DNA from: Thermococci archaeon
GTDB lineage: Archaea; Methanobacteriota_B; Thermococci; Thermococcales; Thermococcaceae
Length of the DNA: 5,240 nt
NCBI GenBank assembly: GCA_003663535.1
Contig: QMUE01000119.1
Coordinates: forward strand, 1 to 5,240
Reading direction: 5' to 3'
The notes below the pieces were generated by a model. The model was not told the origin of the DNA, did not search any database, and saw only the letters and a list, made by a program, of their open reading frames with translations. Each line of letters begins with the position of its first letter. Position 1 is the first letter of the stretch. Of this stretch, positions 1-5,148 are shown one piece after another. A program made the position numbers and the translations under genes.

Positions 1-794
1 CCTCCAAACAGAACTAAAAGTATCAATTTTCTTGTGGGAGTTAACTCTTGTTGCTCATAGTTCAAATTAAATTCCGCTCTATCTTCTCCTTTATAACCAT
101 AGAGTATGCTCTTCTTGGGATCTTTTCTTATATCTCTGGCATATTTTAGAATAAACACTGCACCTATTGTAAAGAATACCAAGAAACAAATTATCCTGTA
201 CCACAATCCAGAGTAGAGAGGAAGTTCTGCTATGCTTTGTGCAACACCAATTGTGAATGGATTTAGCATCGCTCCTGCAAATCCTACCCATGCTGCTGTT
301 CTAATGATATGGAAACCTACAACTCTATCGTAACCAAGTGCTAGTGCCATGGCAACTCCCAGTGGGATTAAAGGTATAGTTTCCTCAGCAAATCCAAACA
401 CTGAACCTAATAGAGCGAATACGAACATTATTGCCAAGAGCAACGGTGTATCCCGTCCTTTCATTTTATTTACCATTGCAATAATTCCTGCATCCAGTGC
501 GCCAGTAGAACGAATTATTTGGATAGCTCCAGCTATTATGAAAACAAAAGCTATAATACCAGCAGCTTGTTTAAATCCTGTCGGAATGGCTTGAAGCATT
601 TCAAATGGATCTACCGGGTTGGGGTCTACATAGTGAAACGACTCCGGATCTACAATTGTCTTTCCACTATGGGGATCTTTGAATCGCTCATACTCCCCTG
701 CTGGAAGTGTCCATGTGGCCAGAGTGGCAATTAATATTAGGACGAATATAATAAAATACCCATGTGGATTTTTCAACCAGTCTGGAACCGCCAT
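1..794 (-). CDS. YfcC/DcuC-family membrane transporter (3' part cut by the window edge)
   Basis: The reading frame starts at ATG 794-792 and stays open to the left edge, giving the first 264 residues. Family members run to roughly 450-510 residues, so about half is present. Seen: a hydrophobic first segment at residues 12-29 followed by the family mark LPAGEYER (30-37); further likely membrane segments near 77-96, 118-136, 141-157, 165-185 and 199-217, with a seventh beginning near 256; and the motifs FGFAEETIPLIPLG (133-146) and NPFTIGVAQSIAELPLYSG (178-196), typical of YfcC proteins in the C4-dicarboxylate carrier superfamily (PF03606). These proteins are inner-membrane carriers; the substrate of this one cannot be read from sequence, and a carboxylate or amino acid is a guess. 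The start is supported by AGGGAGG at 804-810, while an ATG at 803-801 in the same frame runs straight into TGA. It is the fourth gene of the minus-strand operon, 73 bp after the DUF4387 gene, and is probably the importer for the pathway. Confidence 0.9.
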   Translation of the reverse strand, partial: MAVPDWLKNPHGYFIIFVLILIATLATWTLPAGEYERFKDPHSGKTIVDPESFHYVDPNPVDPFEMLQAIPTGFKQAAGIIAFVFIIAGAIQIIRSTGALDAGIIAMVNKMKGRDTPLLLAIMFVFALLGSVFGFAEETIPLIPLGVAMALALGYDRVVGFHIIRTAAWVGFAGAMLNPFTIGVAQSIAELPLYSGLWYRIICFLVFFTIGAVFILKYARDIRKDPKKSILYGYKGEDRAEFNLNYEQQELTPTRKLILLVLFG

Positions 795-871
795 TTTTCA
801 CATCCTCCCTCTTTAATACCGGATTCTACCTCGTAACATGATCTTAGCATCTTGTAGAAGCGGGTTTTCAA
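773..871 (-). CDS. Possible 32-residue small ORF between the DUF4387 and transporter genes
   Basis: A frame starts at TTG 871-869, overlapping the DUF4387 stop as TTGA, and ends at TGA 775-773 inside the transporter gene. An alternative ATG in the same frame is at 850-848. The product is basic and contains two cysteines (MKTRFYKMLRSCYEVESG, then IKEGGCEKWRFQTG). A near-perfect SD, AAGGAGGTGG at 881-890, lies ahead, but it is about eight bases further from the TTG than the AGGAGGTGAT-aligned position, against three to five for the other genes here. It could equally be chance, with the SD-like bases simply encoding Glu-Glu-Gly-Gly-Gly. No family is recognised. Confidence 0.2.
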   Translation of the reverse strand: MKTRFYKMLRSCYEVESGIKEGGCEKWRFQTG

Positions 872-1230
872 CCTTGGCTACCACCTCCTTCTTCTTTTAA
901 TAAGCTCTCAGGTAACATAAGAGAGATCTCAAATAATGGTGGGTATTGTTGGGCGCCCATAACGTCGGTCTCACCGGGACTTCCACTTGGCTTAGAACGG
1001 CGTATTGTAAATTTAATTGCCTTAGCAGGATCAAAATAAACAAAAAGAACTATTTTCTCCGGGGGCATGTTGTAAATCTGGGCTATCAGCTCCTTGGTTA
1101 TAAGGTGGTTCTGTTTAATGTGCTCATAAACGTCCCTATCTTTGAAGATAATGTCAAAGGTTATATGGTCAACACCAGCATTTTTGCTTCTTATTGTTTT
1201 TGCTAGTTCTACAAGCGGAACGTTTTTCAT
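868..1230 (-). CDS. DUF4387 family protein, partner of the AtuA-like protein
   Basis: This 120-residue soluble protein has no signal peptide or membrane segment. Seen: LVELAKTIRSKNAG (6-19), FDIIFKDRDVYEHIK (25-39), LFVYFDPAKAIKFTIRR (62-78) and SGSPGETDVMGAQQYPPL (82-99). These match the conserved blocks of DUF4387 (PF14330). The length is normal for a stand-alone DUF4387 protein. In many bacteria the domain is fused to, or encoded beside, an AtuA/DUF1446 protein, so the two probably form one enzyme; the reaction is not known to me. ATG 1230-1228 follows the stop of the AtuA gene by one base, and its SD, AGGAGGG at 1238-1244, lies inside the last codons of that gene, which suggests coupled translation and fixed stoichiometry. 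The C-terminal tail EEGGGSQG is glycine-rich because its codons contain another strong SD-like sequence (881-890). The family call is strong; the function is open. Confidence 0.9.
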   Translation of the reverse strand: MKNVPLVELAKTIRSKNAGVDHITFDIIFKDRDVYEHIKQNHLITKELIAQIYNMPPEKIVLFVYFDPAKAIKFTIRRSKPSGSPGETDVMGAQQYPPLFEISLMLPESLLKEEGGGSQG

Positions 1231-1231
1231 G

Positions 1232-2596
1232 TTAAATCCCTCCTACAGTCTCAAACCGAATATCAAAAAGTTCAAGTGGGTCATTTACCTTTACCAAATG
1301 GTTTATTGTCCATTCATATGCAGGATGAGCCACAAGAACCTCATCAGAAATGAAAGCAGCTGCTCCAGCTGTTCCCTTTACCCCAATTAATCTGGCATAT
1401 AGGAAGTTCCTTCCTGCCAGATATGTAAGTTCCTTAGCCGTCTCCAAATTTGGAGCTATACCTTCCACAATAATTCCAACTTCATGGGGCGTTGGGTTTT
1501 GTATAGGTTCTAGTTCGCCCATAACACCGTTTATTCCGTAAACGTGGTAGTAGAGATCATATCCGCTTTCACCAAACTTCTCCTTCACTTTTTTCCGGGA
1601 CCATTCTATTACCTTATCCAGATTTGCTATTAGATAGGGATCTCTTATTCCAACTATCATGAAACAACGTTCGCCGACCTTTCCAGATCCTTCAAGTTTT
1701 ATTTTGTATTCTGGAGTCCGATAGAACTTTGAACCTCTGACCCTAGTTCTTTTCTCGTCTATTGCTTCATACACACAACCTCTCATGTCAATATATCCGC
1801 CGGGAAGCCATTCTATAAATGGGTCAATTCTCTCATACATTGCATGGCTTGCTACTGATTCTGGAGTAGCCCGTTGATAGTTGCTCATAGGCTCGATTAT
1901 TACCTCGTCTTCCCTCAATATCCCCAATACGGATTCTTTACCTGCAAAGGGTTCTGCGACGAAGGAGGCACATTCCAAAACTTTCCCTGCGTAGAACGCT
2001 ATATTCTCTGGAATTCCACTCCAAAGTGCAGGGGCAGCAAAAACTGCAACGTCTGAAGATCTACCCGCGATTATCACATCTGCCCCCTCTTCAAGTGCTT
2101 TTATATAAGGCTCTACTCCCATGACTGCCACGATATGATCCGTTCTGCTTAAAATTTCCTTATTCAATGGAGGCCTTCCGTGAAGGCCCTCTATAACGTC
2201 TCCTTTTTCAAGGCGTTTTAACAGGGTCTCTTTTTGAACATCACCGTAGATGGTGGCCATTTTGAATGGCTTAAGTTCATGTTTTTTTGCCAAGTCCTTT
2301 ATAATTCTTGCAAACTGATTAACTCCTCTATTTGTTCCAGTATCTGATGCAGAACCAATAATCATGGGTACATCAAGCTCTCGTGAAGCTAAGAGCATAA
2401 GTTCCAAATCATGCTTTTGCCATTCTTCTGGACTTGCGGCAACATCGGCTCCTAGTGGATAAGGGCCAATATCACAACTACCGGAATCTGCACATATAAA
2501 ATCTGGCTTTCTATTAACACCTTTCCAAAAACTTTCTTCTTCGATAGGGGTGAATCCCAAGTGGCCAGTAGGGGATAAGATTTTAACTTCTTTCAA
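1232..2596 (-). CDS. AtuA/DUF1446 (acyclic terpene utilisation family) protein
   Basis: A soluble protein of 454 residues from a TTG start at 2596, or 457 from GTG at 2605. With TTG numbering: an N-terminal KEVKILSPTGHLGF (2-15), then ADSGSCDIGPYPLG (36-49), GSASDTGTNRGVN (81-93), AGRSSDVAVFAAP (177-189), PTPHEVGI (368-375) and a C-terminal GTAGAAAFISDEVLVAHPAYEW (408-429). These are the conserved blocks of PF07287, and the length is normal for the form without a fused DUF4387 domain. The family is named after AtuA of the Pseudomonas acyclic-terpene cluster, but its reaction is not established to my knowledge, and terpene breakdown should not be assumed here. I prefer TTG because GGTGAT lies four bases before it, the same spacing as other genes here, and relatives begin with M-K-E-V/I. 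GTG 2605 has no SD and overlaps the hydrolase stop as GTGA. It lies in an operon with the hydrolase upstream and DUF4387 directly downstream. Confidence 0.9.
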   Translation of the reverse strand: MKEVKILSPTGHLGFTPIEEESFWKGVNRKPDFICADSGSCDIGPYPLGADVAASPEEWQKHDLELMLLASRELDVPMIIGSASDTGTNRGVNQFARIIKDLAKKHELKPFKMATIYGDVQKETLLKRLEKGDVIEGLHGRPPLNKEILSRTDHIVAVMGVEPYIKALEEGADVIIAGRSSDVAVFAAPALWSGIPENIAFYAGKVLECASFVAEPFAGKESVLGILREDEVIIEPMSNYQRATPESVASHAMYERIDPFIEWLPGGYIDMRGCVYEAIDEKRTRVRGSKFYRTPEYKIKLEGSGKVGERCFMIVGIRDPYLIANLDKVIEWSRKKVKEKFGESGYDLYYHVYGINGVMGELEPIQNPTPHEVGIIVEGIAPNLETAKELTYLAGRNFLYARLIGVKGTAGAAAFISDEVLVAHPAYEWTINHLVKVNDPLELFDIRFETVGGI

Positions 2597-2610
2597 TTTA
2601 ATCACCTTTT
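2594..2610 (-). promoter_or_regulatory. SD and start region joining the hydrolase and AtuA genes
   Basis: The minus strand reads AAAAGGTGATTAAATTG. GGTGAT matches the archaeal anti-SD, with TTG four bases on. The same bases hold the hydrolase stop (TGA 2604-2602) and the alternative GTG start (2605-2603). This layout favours translational coupling and the TTG start. Confidence 0.65.
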
Positions 2611-3330
2611 CTTGTATTCTCTAGCCTTTTCAACAAAATGATCAAATATTGCCTTAGCATGTGGATCAACGTCATATCTTTCTTCTGGGTGAAATTGAAC
2701 ACCAAAGACGAATTCTTTATCAATAGCTTCTATTGCTTCTATGATCCCATCATCACTCCACCCTACAGCCTCAAATCCTTTGGGTACTTTTTCAACTGCC
2801 TGTATGTGAAAACTATTAACTTTCATCTCCCGTGTCCCAACAAGATTTTCAAATTTGCTGTTTTCTTTTATCCGTAGAGAATGCCAAGGCTCGTATCCTG
2901 GAAGATTTTGTTTGTGACCATCAATTGTTTCATCCATTAATCTTCCACCAAAAACTTCTACAAGCATTTGATAGCCTCTACAAATACCCAATATCGGCAA
3001 ATCTCTTTTCCATGCCTCTAGAAGAAGTTCTTTTTCAAATGAATATCGAAGCGGCTGTTGTTCATATAAAGTTGGCAATTCTTCTTTTTTGAACTTTTTG
3101 GCATCTCCTCCCCCACTAAATAAGATAGCATCGAGTTTAGAAACAATTTCTTCAGCGAATTCTTTTAAAATTGCATTTTTATGTGGAAGGGGTATTATAA
3201 ATGGTAAACCCCCGCTTTTTGATACTGCAGTGGAGTAGTAGCTCCCCACATAGAAATATCCTCCGTGTTCTTCTGAATGCCCCCAGGTTTCCACACTCCA
3301 AGCTCCTGTTATTCCAATCGTGGGTCTCAT
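2602..3330 (-). CDS. Peptidase C26-type class I glutamine amidotransferase-like hydrolase (gamma-glutamyl hydrolase / PuuD-like)
   Basis: This 242-residue cytoplasmic protein belongs to PF07722. Seen: the start MRPTIGITG typical of the family, FSGGGD (71-76), the nucleophile elbow GICRG with Cys117, NSFHIQAV (172-179), and VQFHPE with His214 and Glu216, which completes the Cys-His-Glu triad. The length fits stand-alone family members, and no synthase or acceptor domain is attached, so it probably acts alone. Known members hydrolyse gamma-glutamyl amides such as gamma-glutamyl-GABA, releasing glutamate; the substrate here is inferred only to be an amide or gamma-glutamyl compound. Many relatives carry a second His after the first in the NS-x-H motif; here it is Ile176. 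ATG 3330-3328 has an AGGAGGTCAT SD (3334-3343) three bases away. It is the first gene of the operon, directly behind a TATA box and a palindrome, and its stop overlaps the AtuA start region. The catalytic class is quite secure, the substrate is not. Confidence 0.92.
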   Translation of the reverse strand: MRPTIGITGAWSVETWGHSEEHGGYFYVGSYYSTAVSKSGGLPFIIPLPHKNAILKEFAEEIVSKLDAILFSGGGDAKKFKKEELPTLYEQQPLRYSFEKELLLEAWKRDLPILGICRGYQMLVEVFGGRLMDETIDGHKQNLPGYEPWHSLRIKENSKFENLVGTREMKVNSFHIQAVEKVPKGFEAVGWSDDGIIEAIEAIDKEFVFGVQFHPEERYDVDPHAKAIFDHFVEKAREYKKR

Positions 3331-3349
3331 GGTATGACCTCCTAAAGTT

Positions 3350-3367
3350 GTGGAAATTTATTTCCAC
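3350..3367. promoter_or_regulatory. Palindromic operator candidate at the operon start site (copy 1)
   Basis: GTGGAAATTTATTTCCAC is a perfect inverted repeat with 8-bp arms and a 2-bp spacer. It covers the expected transcription start of the operon, downstream of the TATA box and just before the SD. A dimeric regulator bound here would block initiation or early elongation, so a repressor is the natural reading. The 16-bp core recurs at 3527-3542. Confidence 0.7.
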
Positions 3368-3383
3368 TTTTTTGAATGCTTTT

Positions 3384-3393
3384 AAAATATAAA
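3384..3393 (-). promoter_or_regulatory. TATA box for the hydrolase-AtuA-DUF4387-transporter operon
   Basis: The minus strand reads TTTATATTTT, an archaeal TATA element, about 55 bp before ATG 3330. By the usual distance of about 25 bp, transcription should begin near 3362, giving a leader of roughly 30 bases that holds the SD. No other good TATA box is seen between it and the first gene. Confidence 0.65.
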
Positions 3394-3525
3394 AAACTTT
3401 TGGTCAATGTTGATATTAAAAATTGAATAAAAATGTTTTTAAATTGTATTTACAGAGTTTTAATCTCCTAAAAATGTTAAAGATGCATTAAAAAGTCAAA
3501 ATTTTCTGTTATTTGATCCAGTATT
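3394..3525. other. AT-rich spacer without a recognisable gene
   Basis: Between the operon TATA box and operator copy 2 the sequence is very AT-rich, with many stops in all frames. I see no RNA gene, repeat array or convincing SD. It may be a scaffold for looping between the two palindromes, or simply spacer. Confidence 0.5.
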
Positions 3526-3543
3526 CTGGAAATAAATTTCCAG
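3526..3543. promoter_or_regulatory. Palindromic operator candidate (copy 2)
   Basis: CTGGAAATAAATTTCCAG has 8-bp perfect arms and a 2-bp spacer. Its 16-bp core TGGAAATAAATTTCCA is exactly the reverse complement of the core at 3351-3366; since the arms are palindromic, only the AA/TT spacer differs. Centre-to-centre distance is 176 bp. It directly precedes a TATA-like sequence (3548-3556), so it may control a second promoter or act with copy 1 by looping. Confidence 0.65.
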
Positions 3544-3545
3544 TT

Positions 3546-3680
3546 ATGATATATATTAATGAGTCTGTGTTAGAGAGTGATATTCTTCTTTTCAAACCTC
3601 GCCCTTTGAGGATGAGGGCAGCTGTAGATTATGACTCTTCACAACAATATCTTTTGTTAAAGCCAAAAATCACTGTGTAA
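3546..3680 (+). CDS. Short unassigned open frame of 44 codons
   Basis: ATG 3546 to TAA 3678-3680 encodes 44 residues, including LLFKPRPLRMRAAVDYDSSQ and YLLLKPKITV; the frame is open further upstream to 3492. An inner ATG at 3612 would give 22 residues. No convincing SD precedes either ATG, and ATG 3546 lies within a TATA-like stretch, so translation from there is doubtful. The GC content of the middle part (3597-3624) stands out from the AT-rich surroundings. It may be a gene remnant, a small peptide or chance; no family is recognised. Confidence 0.2.
   Translation: MIYINESVLESDILLFKPRPLRMRAAVDYDSSQQYLLLKPKITV
3548..3556 (+). promoter_or_regulatory. Possible second TATA box next to operator copy 2
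   Basis: GATATATAT followed by TAATGAG forms a TATA-like stretch five bases after operator copy 2. Read rightwards, a start near 3575-3582 would transcribe the GC-richer stretch at 3597-3624. Because the element is nearly symmetrical, a leftward promoter is also possible. AT-rich sequence makes such matches common. Confidence 0.3.
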
Positions 3681-3715
3681 TCAAAATTAGTTAAGAAAAA
3701 TAAATTTGGAAAAAT

Positions 3716-3976
3716 TTAAAGGTTTTTAGTCTCAATTTCATGGATTTTATCTTTGAAGACAACGAATTTGCTCGTTCCCGGGGCCAGATGGTTCATAAAT
3801 TCCTTCTCCATGTCGGGGGTATTTTTATCAAACGCGTCTTCTCTTTGAGTATGGCCAAGAATTTCTGCTATAAAAAGAGTGTATTGGCCATTTGTAGTTC
3901 ATCAATTACCTCGTGAAAGCCTCGTCCTTTAGGGGGGGTAGGTCACAATAACCAAGCTAAAGTTTTTAATATTCAT
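3716..3976 (-). pseudogene. Doubly frameshifted remnant of an 86-residue gene of unknown family
   Basis: Three minus-strand frames join into one protein-like sequence. Frame A starts at ATG 3976-3974 and reads MNIKNFSLVIVTYPP, then hits TAA right after a run of seven C (plus-strand G7 at 3932-3938). With six C the frame continues as KGRGFHEVIDELQ (3930-3892). That frame dies at TAG 3870-3868, but adding one A to the AAA at 3893-3891 shifts to NGQYTLFIAEILGHTQREDA and on through APGTSKFVVFKDKIHEIE to TAA at 3718-3716. The insertion and the deletion cancel, so 261 bp is exactly 87 codons. I do not recognise the family. Both breaks lie in single-base runs, so real decay, population variation or assembly error are all possible. 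The 5' end lies inside the aminotransferase promoter, and only a weak SD-like GATGAT precedes the ATG, which suggests a gene that is no longer used or one that lost its own promoter. Confidence 0.5.
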
Positions 3977-3999
3977 AAGATATCATCTAACTGGGTGAT
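3963..3999 (+). promoter_or_regulatory. Promoter and SD of the aminotransferase gene
   Basis: A TATA-like TTTTTAATAT at 3963-3972 lies about 30-40 bp before ATG 4003 and is preceded by a purine-rich stretch. The SD GGGTGAT (3993-3999) is three bases from the ATG. The transcript leader would be only about ten bases long. The broken minus-strand gene starts at 3976 inside this promoter. Confidence 0.6.
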
Positions 4000-4002
4000 A
4001 CT

Positions 4003-5148
4003 ATGCAATTTGAGGAGGCTTATAAAGAAGTGTACGAGATAGTGAGGCCAAAGTATAAACTCTTTACAGCCGGGCCCGTTGCTTGTTTCCCAGAAGTTCT
4101 TGAGATAATGAAAGTTCAAATGTTCAGTAACAGGGCGAAGGAATACAAACAAATGCATGTTGATACGGTTGAAAGACTCAAAAAGTTCCTTGAAGTCGAA
4201 AAAGGAGAGGTTCTCTTGTTCCCAAGCTCTGGAACGGGGGTTATGGAAGCAAGTATAAGGAATGGTATTTCTAAAGGTGGAAAAGTTCTTGTAACAATAA
4301 TTGGAGCATTTGGAAAGAGGTACAAACAGGTTGTTGAAACTAACGGGAGAAAAGCTGTAACCTTGGAGTACGAACCTGGAAAAGCTGCAAAACCGGAGGA
4401 TCTCGATGAAGCATTAAAGAAAAACCCTGATGTTGAGGCCGTAACAATAACCTACAATGAAACTTCCACTGGTGTTTTAAACCCCCTTTCTGAGCTGGCC
4501 AAAGTGGCTAAAGAACATGATAAGCTTGTTTTTGTTGATGCTGTGAGCGCGATGGGTGGGGCAGATATAAAGTTCACCAAGTGGGGAATTGATGTTGTGT
4601 TTGGAAGCTCTCAAAAAGCCTTTGGTGTTCCACCGGGATTGGCTATCGGTGCCTTTAGTGAGGAGTTCATTGAGATAGCTCACAAGGCTGAAGAAAAAGG
4701 CTGGTATTTTGACGTGCCTAGGTACATCAAAGTGCAAAACGAAAAGCAAGGACCGCCTTCAACTCCTGCAATGCCTCAGGAATTTGGGTTAAACGTTGTT
4801 CTAAGGATCATTGAGAAAATGGGTGGAAAAGAAAAGTGGCTTGGTATGTACAAAAAGAGGAGTGAAATGATAAGAAACGGAGTCAGGGAAATTGGACTTG
4901 ATGCCCTTGCAGAGCCCGGGTATGAAAGCCCAACTATCACAGCCGTGCTTACTCCAGAGGGCATCAGGGGAGAGCAGGTCTACAATGCAATGCGTGAAAG
5001 AGGATTTGAGCTTGCCAAGGGTTATGGTGAAGGAATAAAGGAGAAGACCTTCAGAATTGGAAATATGGGTTACGTGACATTTGAGGATATACAGGAGATG
5101 CTTCAAAATCTGAAAGAAGTGATAGAAGAATTAAAGGCAAAGGCCTAA
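4003..5148 (+). CDS. Class V PLP-dependent aminotransferase, likely alanine:glyoxylate or serine:pyruvate type
   Basis: A complete 381-residue fold-type I enzyme of PF00266. Seen: FTAGPVACFPEVLE (21-34) as the N-terminal substrate-loop signature; the SSGTG cofactor phosphate region (75-79); TYNETSTGV (150-158); VFVDAVSAMGG (176-186) with Asp179, expected to pair with the pyridine nitrogen; FGSSQKAFGVPPG (200-212) with Lys205 as the Schiff-base lysine; and FRIGNMG (350-356) with Arg351 as the likely carboxylate anchor. Length and motifs match archaeal alanine:glyoxylate aminotransferases, a type described from Thermococcus litoralis, which transfers the amino group of alanine to glyoxylate to form glycine. 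Serine or aspartate as donor cannot be excluded, since database names in this subfamily vary. ATG 4003 follows GGGTGAT by three bases. It has its own TATA box and appears monocistronic and divergent from the hydrolase operon. A link to that operon's pathway is possible but not shown. Confidence 0.93.
   Translation: MQFEEAYKEVYEIVRPKYKLFTAGPVACFPEVLEIMKVQMFSNRAKEYKQMHVDTVERLKKFLEVEKGEVLLFPSSGTGVMEASIRNGISKGGKVLVTIIGAFGKRYKQVVETNGRKAVTLEYEPGKAAKPEDLDEALKKNPDVEAVTITYNETSTGVLNPLSELAKVAKEHDKLVFVDAVSAMGGADIKFTKWGIDVVFGSSQKAFGVPPGLAIGAFSEEFIEIAHKAEEKGWYFDVPRYIKVQNEKQGPPSTPAMPQEFGLNVVLRIIEKMGGKEKWLGMYKKRSEMIRNGVREIGLDALAEPGYESPTITAVLTPEGIRGEQVYNAMRERGFELAKGYGEGIKEKTFRIGNMGYVTFEDIQEMLQNLKEVIEELKAKA

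Noticed and set aside
349..734. Plus-strand and alternative minus-strand frames within the transporter gene
   Set aside because: The membrane-protein frame carries the family motifs; the other frames are by-products.
946..2056. Plus-strand open frames of 60-86 codons opposite the DUF4387 and AtuA genes
   Set aside because: They lie antisense to conserved family domains and have composition typical of reverse-strand readings.
3179..3392. Overlapping open frames on both strands at the 5' end of the hydrolase gene
   Set aside because: The hydrolase frame explains the region; the others cross its SD, operator and promoter.
3701..3718. AT-only inverted repeat TAAATTT-ggaa-AAATTTA
   Set aside because: Low complexity, and such repeats are expected by chance in AT-rich DNA; it lacks the GC pairs of the operator palindromes. 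It might still aid termination of the broken gene.
3546..3720. Possible C/D box small RNA or tRNA in the intergenic region
   Set aside because: No RUGAUGA and CUGA box pair at workable spacing and no cloverleaf with a T-arm consensus were found.
4116..5106. Several antisense open frames of 60-100 codons within the aminotransferase gene
   Set aside because: They are shadows of a well-supported gene, with no SD and no recognisable protein features.
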